Positions 47,783 through 58,572 are shown, numbered from the stretch's first letter. The stretch: DNA of 64,000 nt from Bidens hawaiensis (GCA_021521415.1 JAIQDT010007380.1:62001-126000); one strand, 5' to 3'. Notes: generated by a model from the sequence alone, not told the origin. A program made the numbers and translations.

Positions 47783-48804
47783 TGAAGAGGTAGGTCCCAG
47801 CAGAACCCAGTTGGTCCCGCAAGACTCACCTTAAACAGGGACGTCTGCGCAAAGACCATCTGCTCCCGCAGGACCCACCATGCTCATAGAACCTTACGCG
47901 CAGTACGCAAGCTGTACACGCAGGGAAAGCCTCCCAATGGTGAAGTACCCCGCCTGTTCCCGCAGTTGCGGATACAAGCCATCAGGGAAGGCTACCCGCG
48001 GACAGCAAGGCTACACGCACAAGACAATAGATACTTCAGTAGTCACATGAAGGAATGAGCAAGGCGGGAACAATCCCGCCTAAATGAGCCAGTCTGTACG
48101 ATTCTGAAAGATCTTCTGTACTATACCTACCAAGGTATGGATAGGACAGACGATCTGACCAGAACAACCCATGAGCCAATCACAGGGTGACAGCTCACCG
48201 ACAACAGTGCGAGGAGGAGCACCCTCTAGTACTGTTTGTCACTATTAGCCGCTGCCTACTCACCAACCCTTACTGTAGGGCGTGCGCAGCCTACAGTTGG
48301 TGAAATAGTGTTACTGTTGGCCGTAACCTATTCACCAACCAGCATGGCCTGCGTATAATCCACAGTAGGTAGGACGTGCATAATCTACAGTTGGAGGAAT
48401 AGTGCAGCCGACATAGTTACTGTTGGCCGTAATCTATCCACCAACCAGTATGGCCTGTGTATAGTCCACTGTTGGTAGAACAGGAATACTATTCAGCCGG
48501 CTGTACCTTCTAGGAAACCTACCTTCGGCTATAAATACTCCAACATCTTGGAATGGTAAGATCATCTGCTATCCAGTTATCTAGCAATCTCTTAATATAC
48601 ACTTATATTCAGAGCAACCTAGTCTGATTCTCACGCCGGAGGGTGGTCACAAGGAGGAACCCCCCCTTCTTAGTGACGAGCTTACGGTGTTTGTTTTGCA
48701 GGTCTCCTGAAGAACAGCCTTCTCAGCTAGACCTCATCCGTGGGAAACATTACTTAACCCCCAGATTATCTATAATCTGTACAGGGTCACTTAGTGTTTC
48801 TTCA
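47783..48804 (+). repeat. 5' LTR of the Tat element
   Basis: 1,022 bp, TGAAGAGG to TTTCTTCA. It contains an internal duplication of about 110 bp (ACTGTTGGCCGTAA units near 48,312 and 48,421). The TATA box is at 48,530. Confidence 0.97.
48530..48537 (+). promoter_or_regulatory. TATA box in 5' LTR
   Basis: TATAAATA in the context CGGCTATAAATACTCC, a strong match to a plant core promoter, about 275 bp before the LTR end. Confidence 0.75.
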
Positions 48805-48825
48805 TTGGCGCCATCCGTGTATAAA
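48805..48825 (+). other. primer-binding site region
   Basis: Two bases after the LTR end comes TGGCGCCATCCGTG. TGG at this place pairs with the CCA end of a primer tRNA; the exact tRNA was not determined. Confidence 0.6.
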
Positions 48826-48864
48826 AGCTAGAACTATTTTAGTTTTTTCACAATTTCTGAAGAA

Positions 48865-50376
48865 ATGGTTAACGTTACTCCGGTTCAAAGGCCAGTAACC
48901 GACCAAGAAACCCCGGTAACAACCCCAGCAACTGGGGGGAACACCGGCGGTTATACAATCCTTACGAACACTACCCCGACTACCCAAGCCGGGGCAAGTG
49001 GAGTAAATATTCCATTGGGGTTCTCCGATACCCAACTGGAAAAACGAACGAAGGTTCCTCGCCAAACACTAGATCAAGTGAAGGCGTGGGCCGAAGCACG
49101 GCAAAGAGAATTCCAAGCCGAATTGGACGAACGCTTGCGTTCAGTTCAACAGGCTGACGAATTCGCCAGTACTCGCCAACACCTCAATATGAGCAGTGAC
49201 TGCGAGTACTCAGACGACGAGTTGGAGTCCGACACCGACGCGAACCAGGCGAAAGGGAAGCGTAAGGAAACGGACGTCCAACCAAAAAGGAATTTTGGGG
49301 AAGCCTTTAAACCAATCGTGGAGAGAAACCCGCGTGACTTTTCCAAAACCTTTAGACCAACTGCTACAAATGCAGGGAAGTCAAAGTTCGCAAGGGACAT
49401 TGCGGAAGCAATCGCCCCGAGAAGTGCCAAACAAATGTCCAACATTGGCACTTACGATGGTCTATCCGACCCAGACGACCATTTGAACAGGTTCATTGCG
49501 GGGGCTACCGTCAGCAACTGGACTGAACCCACGTGGTGCTACATGTTCCAGATGACTCTGGTCGGAGCGGCCAGGGCATGGTTCGATCGTTTACCGATCC
49601 ACCACATATATGACTGGGCGGACTTTCAGAACAAGTTCAGCCAGCATTTCAGCCAACAGAGGAAGTACACTGAAGAGCAGTGGACGATCCTTAACTGCGT
49701 GAGAGAGGAGGATGAATCTCTACTAGACTTCATCACTCGCTTCAACTCCAAAAAGCTTAGTCTCGGCAACATAAGTGAAGATCTGGTTCGCGCCGCCTTC
49801 ATCCAAGGCGCCGAATACCCAGAACTTATCCGCACATTGACGGGTAAGGATGGCATGCCATCAACTTGGGATGCCATCATGACGGCGGCAAAGCGCTTTG
49901 CCGAGACGGAAAAGCAACTGGGAAGAGATCTTCCCCAGAGTACACACCTCTACACGCAGAGGACCAGAGAGAACAATGTCCGGATCGCCCGGCAGAACAA
50001 AAAGAGGAGGCTAGGTATTTGGCAGTCAAGGGTAAACTTTGACACCTCATCCAGCTCTCGCCCTCTTGTTGGCGGAAGGGACAACACACACCCTTCAAAC
50101 CGAAAACACCGGTGGACGCCACTCACGAAGAGCGTCACGGAGATATTTGCCACGGAAAAATTGCCATGGCCTAAAGCCCCATTGATCCGGCAGAAACCTA
50201 ATGCGGATCAAAGCAAATCCTGTGATTTCCACGGGACAAAGGGTCATGGTACTGAAGAGTGCACATCCTTGAAGGATATTATTGAGACATTTGTCAAGGA
50301 CGGAAGGCTTGCACATCTTGTGGCATCGATTAGGAAGGGAGGAAGGAATGACAACCGGTACAGAGGTAACGGATGA
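48865..50376 (+). CDS. gag: Gag protein of the Tat element
   Basis: 503 codons. The N-terminal third is polar with helix-forming segments (residues about 60-95). The core gag domain spans residues about 190-340 (TYDGLSDPDDHLNRF, then AARAWFDRLP, then FSQHFSQQRKYTEEQ), matching the retrotransposon gag family. A zinc-knuckle-like CDFHGTKGHGTEEC lies at residues about 453-466. Gag forms the particle that packages element RNA. The frame ends with TGA at 50,374; the pol coding region continues in the same frame without another stop, so a single stop separates gag from pol. Confidence 0.92.
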   Translation: MVNVTPVQRPVTDQETPVTTPATGGNTGGYTILTNTTPTTQAGASGVNIPLGFSDTQLEKRTKVPRQTLDQVKAWAEARQREFQAELDERLRSVQQADEFASTRQHLNMSSDCEYSDDELESDTDANQAKGKRKETDVQPKRNFGEAFKPIVERNPRDFSKTFRPTATNAGKSKFARDIAEAIAPRSAKQMSNIGTYDGLSDPDDHLNRFIAGATVSNWTEPTWCYMFQMTLVGAARAWFDRLPIHHIYDWADFQNKFSQHFSQQRKYTEEQWTILNCVREEDESLLDFITRFNSKKLSLGNISEDLVRAAFIQGAEYPELIRTLTGKDGMPSTWDAIMTAAKRFAETEKQLGRDLPQSTHLYTQRTRENNVRIARQNKKRRLGIWQSRVNFDTSSSSRPLVGGRDNTHPSNRKHRWTPLTKSVTEIFATEKLPWPKAPLIRQKPNADQSKSCDFHGTKGHGTEECTSLKDIIETFVKDGRLAHLVASIRKGGRNDNRYRGNG

Positions 50377-50400
50377 AAGCCCGTCGATATCAGCATCAAC

Positions 50401-51582
50401 ATGGTTCATGGCAAGGTCAGAGGAAGAAAAAGACGGGTGGCAGAACCATGTGCGTGGAAGGAAGCTGAGGTGCGCTTCCCGCGAGTGCCAGGAGGCCCCA
50501 GCAAAGAAGGCCCCATCGTCATCAGAAGCCAGCTGGGGCACTACATCACTTCACGCACTCTTGCTGACAACGGCGCTTCGTCGACAGTGATGTACAGACA
50601 GTTCTTTGATAAGCTGGATGATGAAGACAAAGAACGCTTGGAAACGGTCTACGCTTCAATGGAAGGGTTTGACGGAAGTACAGAAACACCCCTGGGTATC
50701 CTATCTTTCCCCGTTACTCTTACTGATGGGAATCATTCACGCACAGAAGACGTGGATTTTGTCGTAATGAAAAAGCCACATCATACGTACGACATCCTAT
50801 TCGGAAGAGACGGGATGGCAAGATTCAACGCCGTGGTATCTTCAGTCCATGGCATGATGGGATGGCCAACAGCTGAGGGTGTAGCAATGATCTCTGGCAT
50901 TCCCCAGGTATGCATTGCATCTGTTTCATCTAAACCCAAACCGAAAAAGGCTAAACCAACCATCACTGAACCAGAAAAATGGGCCTTCAATGGCAAATAC
51001 CCCGACCAGGCCGTTATCATTGGACCAACAATCGTTGATCCCACCCGCACCTTACTCAAATGCTTACTGCAGAAAAACGCTGACATCTTTGCGTGGGCAC
51101 CAGCTGACATGACTGGTGTACCCCGAAGTAAGGCGGAGCATAAGCTCAAATGCGATCCGGCTGTTACGCCAATCGTACAAAAGCGCAGAGTAATGGGGCC
51201 TGAACAAACTAACGCGTGTAGAACCCAAGTCAAGGAACTCCTTGACGCAGGCATCGTACGCGTTAGTAGATATCAAACATGGGTTGCAAATCCCGTAATG
51301 GTACCGAAGAATGACAAACAATGGCGCATGTGCATAGATTTCAAAGATTTGAACAAAGCATGCCCCAAAGATTGTTATCCGTTACCAGAAATTGATCTCA
51401 AAGTGGATTCGTTGGCACCATTCCGCTTTAAATGCTTCTTGGATGCGTATAAGGGGTACCACCAAATCCACATGGCCATTGATGACCAGGACAAAACCGC
51501 ATTTCGGACGCCCGATGGTACATTTTGTTATAAAATGATGCCATTCGGACTTAAGAATGCAGGTCCACGTACCAACGACTAA
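50401..51582 (+). CDS. pol: Pol, protease and N-terminal reverse transcriptase (frame broken at its end)
   Basis: 393 codons from the first ATG; coding potential reaches back to the gag stop in the same frame. The aspartic protease motif is ADNGASS (residues about 54-60). The RT begins after a linker: WRMCIDFKDLNKACPKD near residue 307, motif A as FLDAYKGYHQI, then KTAFRTPDGTFCYKMMPFGL. Shortly after KNAG the frame runs into a TAA at 51,580. The domain goes on in another frame at 51,582, which indicates a one-base loss near 51,560. The protease should be normal; the RT catalytic YMDD is in the next frame, so this copy cannot make full pol without frame change. Confidence 0.9.
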   Translation: MVHGKVRGRKRRVAEPCAWKEAEVRFPRVPGGPSKEGPIVIRSQLGHYITSRTLADNGASSTVMYRQFFDKLDDEDKERLETVYASMEGFDGSTETPLGILSFPVTLTDGNHSRTEDVDFVVMKKPHHTYDILFGRDGMARFNAVVSSVHGMMGWPTAEGVAMISGIPQVCIASVSSKPKPKKAKPTITEPEKWAFNGKYPDQAVIIGPTIVDPTRTLLKCLLQKNADIFAWAPADMTGVPRSKAEHKLKCDPAVTPIVQKRRVMGPEQTNACRTQVKELLDAGIVRVSRYQTWVANPVMVPKNDKQWRMCIDFKDLNKACPKDCYPLPEIDLKVDSLAPFRFKCFLDAYKGYHQIHMAIDDQDKTAFRTPDGTFCYKMMPFGLKNAGPRTND

Positions 51583-54203
51583 TGGACAAAGAGTTTCATG
51601 CCCAAATCGGGAGAAACTTGGAAGTCTATATGGATGATTTGGTCATCAAAAGCCTCGAGCCTGAGGCGATGTTGAAAGACATTGAAGAAACTTTCAACAC
51701 GCTCCGAAAGATAAACATGAAGCTCAACCCGAGCAAGTGTTCATTTGGGATGGAAGAAGGGAAGTTCTTGGGAGTCATTGTTACTAAAGTTGGCTTTAGA
51801 GCGAACCCTGAAAAGGTCGAAGCCATTGTTAAAATGGAATCACCTACCACCATCAAACAGGCTCAGACACTGAATGGACGACTAGTCGCACTTAATCGCT
51901 TCTTGGCAAACCATGCAGATAAGTCGTTTCCTTTCGTGTCAACATTGAGAAACTGCTTGAAGAAAACGCACTTCCGCTGGACACCAGAAGCGGAAGCAGC
52001 TTTTCAGGAGATTCGGTCACGCCTGATCGAACTCCCAACACTTACAGCACCACAAGCGGGAGAGGAGTTAATCCTATACCTTTCCGCAACAGATAGAGCA
52101 ACCGGGGCAGTCCTGCTAGTAGAACGAAAGGGCATCCAGATGCCAATCTATTATGTTAGCCGTGTACTAACAGACGTAGAAACCCGGTACTCTACCCTCG
52201 AAAAATTAGTCTTAGCACTTATACATGCTTCACGCAGGTTAAGACGATATTTCCAGGGCCACCCAATCACCATTCTCACCAACTTCAAACTCTCAAACGT
52301 TCTAGGCAAACCCGAATTATCGGGACGTCTAGCCAAATGGGCAATTGAATTGGGAGAATATGCAATTAAGTACAAGCCAAGACCAGCCATAAAAGGCCAG
52401 GTCCTGGCCGATTTTATTGCAGAAGTCCCCGCTTCGCGGGAGAAAGAGTGCCAGGAGGAGGCTCAACCCTCCCCAGCACAGGACGTCAATGATGTCTGGC
52501 GACTCTATACTGATGGAGCAGCCAGTAACGAGGGTTCAGGCGCAGGGTTAAAATTAACCAACCCAGCGGGCCAAGAATATACTTACGCTATTCGGCTGGA
52601 CTTTCCAAGTACGAATAACGAAGCCGAATATGAAGCATTCTTGGCCGGTTTGAGAATTGCGCGTAAGATGGGAGTGAAAAACTTGGAAGCCCACGTGGAT
52701 TCCATGCTGGTGGCCAACCAAATAAATGGAACATACACGGCTGTGAACGACACCATGGCCCTGTACCTCGCCCAGGCAAAAACCCTTATGCGTGATTTTA
52801 GTGATTGTAAAGTCATACATGTCAAGCGCAGCGAAAACAAATCTGCGGATGCGTTAAGCAAGCTTGCATCACTAGCCTTCACCCATCTGGGAAAGGACAT
52901 CCGCATTGAACTCCTCGAAGCGCCATCAGTCCCGCACAAGGAAATTTGTGTCATCCAAACCAGTACAGAAACGTGGATGACACCAATAATAAATTACCTT
53001 GCAGCAGGAATACTACCAGAGTCAAAAACACAGGCAAGAAAACTACGCTGTAAAGCACTGAATTATCAACTCGTCAATGACATCCTTTACAGACGTAACT
53101 TTCTTGGCCCACTCTTGAGATGCGTGGACAACCAAGATGCCAACTACCTCCTAAGGGAAGTACACGAAGGCATCTGTGGGGTACACGCAGGTCCCCGCGC
53201 TGTTGTAGCCAAGCTAAACAACGCGGGATACTTTTGGCCGGGGATGCATACGGATGCACTGGCATACATCAGAAAATGCAGGTCTTGCCAGCTTTACGCA
53301 CCTAACACGCATCGCCCGAAAAACGAACTGGTTCCAGTCACTTCTTCGTGGCCATTTCAGAAGTGGGCCATCGATGTGACAGGCCCATTTCCTACAGCAG
53401 CAGGAAATGTTCAGTTCCTAGTGGTAGCCATCGACTACTTCACCAAGTGGATAGAAGCAAAACCTTTAGCCCAAACAACCGCAAAGCATATCAAAAAATT
53501 TATTTGGGAATTTATAATTTGTCGTTTTGGACTTCCACAGAATTTGGTGAGCGATAACGGCACCAACTTTGCTGACAAAAAGCTACAACAGTGGCTAAAA
53601 GAACTTCAAATCACCCACACCTTTACCTCAGTGGCACACCCGCAAGGAAATGGTGAGGTGGAAAGAGCAAATAAAAGCATCGTCGAAGGCATAAAGAAAA
53701 GACTCTTGAAACACAGATCCGGCTGGGTGGACGAGCTTCCGCACGTCCTTTGGGCAAACAGAACGTTGAAGAAGGCCAGTACGGGAGAAACCCCGTTCAG
53801 CCTCACTTATGGCACTGAAGCCATGGTCCCGGTCGAAATTGGTCTACCCTCACCAAGGGTCTTGAGTCAGCCAGAAGACAATGATGCGGAAAGACGGTTG
53901 GATCTTATGCTAACCGAGGAACGCAGAGACTTAGCCGCAGTGCGTGAAGAGAACTACAAACGACAAATGCAAAAGTACTACAACACGCGGGTAAAACTCT
54001 GCAACTTCAAGGAAGGAGACTACATACTGCGTAACAACGAGGCTTCGAACCAAGAACGCCCAGGAAAGTTGGCCCCGATCTGGGAAGGGCCATACGTTAT
54101 CAAACAGGTTCTGGGAAAGGGCGCATACCGGCTCGAAAGGCTCGATGGCACTCCCATCCCAAGAACATGGAATGGAGCTCAATTACGCAAATGTTATATG
54201 TAG
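51582..54203 (+). CDS. pol: Pol, C-terminal reverse transcriptase, RNase H and integrase
   Basis: 873 codons. The catalytic box YMDD is at residues 16-19, then the RT thumb and connection. A first RNase H-like region (YLSATDRATGAVL) is followed by an archaeal-type RNase H (LYTDGAASNEG at about 307, EAEYEAFLAGL, SADALSKLAS). The integrase zinc motif is at about residues 525-570 (REVHEGICGVHAG...CRSCQ), and the catalytic core has WAIDVTGPF, VSDNGTNF and GEVERANKS, supplying the D, D and E residues. Two RNase H regions in a row are usual in the Tat lineage. No chromodomain follows. Apart from the frame break before it, no defect was seen. Confidence 0.93.
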   Translation: MDKEFHAQIGRNLEVYMDDLVIKSLEPEAMLKDIEETFNTLRKINMKLNPSKCSFGMEEGKFLGVIVTKVGFRANPEKVEAIVKMESPTTIKQAQTLNGRLVALNRFLANHADKSFPFVSTLRNCLKKTHFRWTPEAEAAFQEIRSRLIELPTLTAPQAGEELILYLSATDRATGAVLLVERKGIQMPIYYVSRVLTDVETRYSTLEKLVLALIHASRRLRRYFQGHPITILTNFKLSNVLGKPELSGRLAKWAIELGEYAIKYKPRPAIKGQVLADFIAEVPASREKECQEEAQPSPAQDVNDVWRLYTDGAASNEGSGAGLKLTNPAGQEYTYAIRLDFPSTNNEAEYEAFLAGLRIARKMGVKNLEAHVDSMLVANQINGTYTAVNDTMALYLAQAKTLMRDFSDCKVIHVKRSENKSADALSKLASLAFTHLGKDIRIELLEAPSVPHKEICVIQTSTETWMTPIINYLAAGILPESKTQARKLRCKALNYQLVNDILYRRNFLGPLLRCVDNQDANYLLREVHEGICGVHAGPRAVVAKLNNAGYFWPGMHTDALAYIRKCRSCQLYAPNTHRPKNELVPVTSSWPFQKWAIDVTGPFPTAAGNVQFLVVAIDYFTKWIEAKPLAQTTAKHIKKFIWEFIICRFGLPQNLVSDNGTNFADKKLQQWLKELQITHTFTSVAHPQGNGEVERANKSIVEGIKKRLLKHRSGWVDELPHVLWANRTLKKASTGETPFSLTYGTEAMVPVEIGLPSPRVLSQPEDNDAERRLDLMLTEERRDLAAVREENYKRQMQKYYNTRVKLCNFKEGDYILRNNEASNQERPGKLAPIWEGPYVIKQVLGKGAYRLERLDGTPIPRTWNGAQLRKCYM

Positions 54204-54392
54204 ATCAATTCCAAAACTTGTAAAGAAAAGGCCAAGAGCCACTTCTAATGGAAATGATTCTCCTTTCATAATGTGTTTACCTTTATCCTTATGAACTCCC
54301 CACTGGTGCCGGTATTTACCGCATAAATGAGGAGAAGTAAGTCGTTGCGTGTGGAAGGCGGCAAAACCCGCATAAACACAACGTTAAAAATA

Positions 54393-54528
54393 AGGGAAAC
54401 CTACACGCAGGTATGATGTAAGTAAAGTTTAGCCATCTTTGTAAGTGCAAGTGACGGTCTTATCCGCACAATCACAAATATGGAAGCAAAACTTCAAACT
54501 ATCATCTACCACGTTCAAAGGTTATCCT

Positions 54529-54559
<31 letters not shown>

Positions 54560-54885
54560 TTAGAAATAAGGATAAGGAAAACCTACATGCAGGTCAGGTA
54601 TGGGTAAAGTTTAGCCATCCTACCAAGTGCAAGTGACGGTTCAACCCGCACAATCACGAAAGAGGAAGCAAAACTTTAACCCACTATCAACCACGTTCAA
54701 ATGTTAACTTATCCTAAATACTTAGAAATTTCGAGGAAAAATGAGGAAAACCTACACGCAGGTCAGATGAAGGTTAAAGTTTAGCCATCCTACCAAGTGC
54801 AAGTGACGGTTCTACCCGCACAATCACGAAGGAGGAAGCGAAACTTTAACCCATCATCAACCACGTTCAACAGGTTAACTTATTC
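54393..54885 (+). repeat. three tandem units of about 170-180 bp after pol
   Basis: Units begin near 54,394, 54,574 and 54,743 and share AAACCTACACGCAGGT, AAGTTTAGCCATC, AAGTGCAAGTGACGGT and CCACGTTCAA. The first unit is extended by an A-run. Confidence 0.9.
54529..54556 (+). repeat. A28 homopolymer
   Basis: 28 consecutive A between tandem units one and two, in the gap between the converging sense pol and antisense gene. Confidence 0.95.
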
Positions 54886-55081
54886 TAAAAAACTTGGAAA
54901 ATTGCTAACTTAAACTAAGTCATGAGCTTATAAAGCAAGGAATCCAAAGAAGGAAATAACAATCTTATCCGCAAAAAGATTTATATTTCAATGATATATT
55001 ACAAGAATGGCCGGGTTACTACCCGCCTGAAAGAGTAAATCTATACAAGTCTATCTTAGCAATGGAAAGGGATCTTCAGGG

Positions 55082-58000
55082 TCAAGCTTCAGGGCCGCTT
55101 CCACTTGGACCCGCTCCGTCAGAAGAACGGGGTGGTTCGAGGAAAGCTTTGAGGACAGCTAACCCATCATCAGCAACAGCTACTTCGTCCACCTTTTCCA
55201 CCACTGGATGCGGGAAGGCGGCGTATTGGTTCAATGCTTGGTCGTAAATGGCTTCGGTATCCACATTGAACAAAGGGAAGTTGGAAGGCGGGACGCCTTT
55301 CTCAACAAACCCTAGACCAAGCAAGAAGCCGGCCTTTTCCCCATCCTCATGAGAAGCGTTGAGGGCTGCGCTCATAGCATCATCGTAAGAGGTCTCTGAA
55401 AAGACCCGACGCACAACCTACAAAGAAAAAATACAAAGTATTAGAACCTTTTCTCTTACAGAGAAAAGCGTGAGGACAAAGCTAAACATACCTGAGGCAA
55501 CGCTTCTCGAAGAAGCCATTGGAGGGCAGCTTGAGCTTCGTTATGGGCGCGTTCGGCTTCGCTCTTGTTAAGGTTGGCAAGTAAAACTTCCTTTGCGGCA
55601 GCCTCTTCGACGCCCTTAAGCTTCCGCTCGGTGTGGTCAAGGACCCCCCTCTGGTCCAGGATTTCCTGGAGTTTCTTGGCATCTTCCATTGCCAAGGCAT
55701 CATGAGCGCGTTGGAGAGCCTCTAATTTGGCCTTGAGCTCCTCATTCTCCACACGCAAAGGCTCAGCAACGGCTTCAGCCTTGCCAGCCCTCTCGGTTGC
55801 GTTTCGCGCAGTCTCCCTGGCCAGCCGAAGCTGTTCATTCACAGCTTGGGCAGCCTTGGAGCGGGCCTCGAGTCGCGCCTGAACTTCAACCTCGAGGGCC
55901 TTGAAGGCCTTCTCCTTGTCGGCGGCAGCTGCCGCCAGCTGTTGGTTCTCCTCCCGAAGAGCACGCGCCTCAGATACGTCCTTGGCGCGAGCTGCTTTCA
56001 ACTTGTCGTTTTCACGACAAAGCAGCTCAACGCGCGGCTGCATCCGGGCCTGGAGAACCCGAAGCTCATTGGTTAGCCTACCCTCCTGGTAGCTAACCAT
56101 GGCTTCCCCCAACGCACCCGGTGGAGCAGCGTGGCGAGCCCAGTCCACGCACTCCACAGGTGTGCGAAGGGTTGTTCCTCGGCGAATGTTCCATCGTGGA
56201 ACATACACTTCATTGGAATCCGACACTGCAAAAGAAACAAAAGCAGTAAGGAAAAGATGATAAAAAACATAAGGGAAAAAGAAAGGAACCCTACGCACCT
56301 GTAGGGTCAATGACAGGCCGATAGCCGCCAAACCCATCACCTGAACCTAAAGGAAATCCATCCAACAGGTCAGGCAGACGGGAAGGTGGCAAAGATCGGC
56401 GGGAAGCCCTGCGCGTACCTGATGGTCCGGCCGTCGGTGCCGGTGGCGCGGGCATGGTGGCAGCCGCCGTGGTCGCCGTTGTGGTCGCCGCCGCGGTCGC
56501 CGCCTCATCAGCAGCAGTAACCGCCGGCTCCGTGAAGGATGCTGTAAAAATCGCACTCACGGCCGGCGGTGACGTCATCTCGGCCGGAACAGTTGGCTCA
56601 AAGGAATGAGCAACTGGACCAGCGGATGAAGGCGCAGGCGCCTGGGTCGATGCCTCAGGAAGGCTGACCGAGCCTACCGTCATTGGCGGGGAGGTACTCC
56701 CCTGCGTTTCACCCCGGAGTGCGTCAACATCCACGCCTGCATAAAGAAGAAAGTGTTAGATAAATTTATGAAGTAATAAATCTACAAAGACAACTATGAT
56801 TGTACTTACGGGTTTTCTTGACCCTGAACGTACGGACGGGCGGGGAGGAACCCGATGGAGCCGGCCTCTTGGTACCGGTCACCGTCGTCTTCGTCGGTTC
56901 TCCGGAGGTAACGGTCGTAGTCTCCGGAGCAGTGGTCCTCTCACCACCGGGCTTCCCCGCCACCTCTTCACTATCTGACTCCGAGTCAGATAGAACCACC
57001 GGACCAGCCGTGGAGGCCTTCTCCTTCCCTTTCCCGCCGGCAGCAGCTTTCTTCTTCCGCACCAGTGGAGGAGCATCTGAAGATTCCTCAGAAGAAGACA
57101 GGTCAAGAATTCCAACAGCGGGTACAGCATTGAGGGATTGAGGAAAGAATATCGCCTTACCTGGCCGCCGGTGGCTCAGGATCTCGTGGCCCAGTGGATA
57201 GACCTCCACAAAACGATCCGCCGTTTGCTCCAGGATGGGCAACTCGCCCTCGTCCAGAGCAAGAGTACCCATCCGCGCGGGACCGTCGGTTTCCCGCGGG
57301 AACAGAAGCGACTCCAAATTATTTCCCTCTGAAAGAAAAGAAACAGTTAGAAGACAAACTTGTATCAAAAAGAAAGACAAGACATACCATAGGGAATAGA
57401 GTTCAAACCGTATTCGAGAAGGATGGGAACCTGAGACGCATCTTTCCACACCCGGCTCATCCCTAACATAACCATCCCGGATTCCGCAAACCGGTAAACC
57501 GGAGATTGGATCCGGGATATCTTCGAAAACCATTCCGCCTCCTGGTAGTTGGGGGCGTGAAGGCTCGGTATCGCTTGGCCATTTTTAAACTTCATGGCAA
57601 GGGGGATGGCGCGGGCAGAAATGTAGAAGAATTCCTGTTTCCACGCGCGAAGACTGCGCTCGGTGTCGCAAATCTTCAGACCCTTAATGCGGGTCGTCAG
57701 GGTGTACCACCCCTGGATGCACCTCCAGGTATAGAAGGTCATCAGGCGGTCCACATGGGGCTCGATGCCCAAAATCCGGCACACCCACTCAAAATGGCGA
57801 ATCTTGGCGATCGCCATGGGGTGCAGCTCGGTCAAATGAACACCGTGCCTCTCAAGGACACGGTAAACAAATTTTGTCAATGGGAATCTAAGATTCCCAT
57901 AGACAAAAAACGCAACATAAACCCCGATCTTGCCTCTGGGGGCATCGTACACTGTCTGGTGGGATTCAGGAAACTCAGGCTCGAGGGGATCGAGCATGAA

Positions 58001-58102
58001 CTTCCTGACAACATACCGGTACTGATCGCCGGGCAGAGCACACTGGCACTCGCCAGCAGTACTCCTGTCGTCGGCCACAGCTTCAGCATCACGTGAAGAC
58101 AT
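55082..58102 (-). CDS. antisense spliced gene of the Tat element; gypsy-type transposon domain plus coiled coil, 913 aa
   Basis: Five exons on the minus strand: 58,102-57,388, 57,328-56,810, 56,736-56,299, 56,225-55,492 and 55,417-55,082. All four introns are GT-AG and 59, 73, 73 and 74 bp long; phases match at every junction and the joined length is exactly 914 codons with stop. Exon 1 (residues 1-238; MSSRDAEAVADDRSTAG start, PRGKIGVYVAFFVYGNLRFP) resembles the 'putative gypsy type transposon' domain (Transposase_28). Exon 2 adds acidic/Ser patches and a Lys-rich RKKKAAAGGKGKEK; exon 3 is Ala/Thr/Pro-rich; exon 4 holds a coiled coil of about 190 residues (REENQQLAAAAADKEKAF onward); exon 5 is a conserved-looking tail. 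Antisense ORFs of this kind are known in Tat/Retand elements, but their role is not established. A DNA- or chromatin-related role is only a guess. Confidence 0.88.
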
Positions 58103-58226
58103 CTTGCAGAGGAAGAAGAAAACGATTTCGAGAGAATGCTCGATTAAATAAAGGAGTATTCGCCGGAAATCGCCTTAAAGATGAAGAGAAGAGTGGAAAG
58201 TGTGAATTGCAAATAACCCTCTCCCC

Positions 58227-58235
58227 CTTTATATA
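58227..58235 (-). promoter_or_regulatory. TATA box of the antisense gene
   Basis: On the minus strand TATATAAAG, 125 bp upstream of the ATG at 58,102. The predicted leader of about 95 nt has no in-between ATG that I noticed. It is independent of the LTR promoter. Confidence 0.7.
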
Positions 58236-58572
58236 GTAATCGCAATTAATGCGGTGAATTTAATGCGGAGGAGAGAGAAATCGAAGGTGCAATGAAACTA
58301 TGACACGTGGCAAAAAGCAAGCTGGCAACAGCTGTTGACAGGACGCGTGCCAGTAATTTCGCGGCCACGTGCCCGAAAAATCGTGCCCACGCGCCTGAAA
58401 AAGCGACTGGAATGACCATGTTCTGTCACGTCACCATAACTTCCTGCACGTCCTGACACAGTCAGAAGAAACCGTCGCACGACGTTTCAGATGTCTGGAC
58501 TGTTCTTATCCTTACCAACCTTTCGAATTTCAAAATTCAAAATTCAAAAAGATTCAAAAGTAAGCGGGAAAA

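Noticed and set aside
55846..57466. Plus-strand open frames opposite the antisense gene (for example 55,846-56,076, 56,800-57,141, 57,194-57,466)
   Set aside because: They mirror the minus-strand exons and carry no family motifs.
57506..58096. 196-codon plus-strand open frame opposite exon 1 of the antisense gene
   Set aside because: Shadow of the conserved minus-strand domain; no start context and no known motif.
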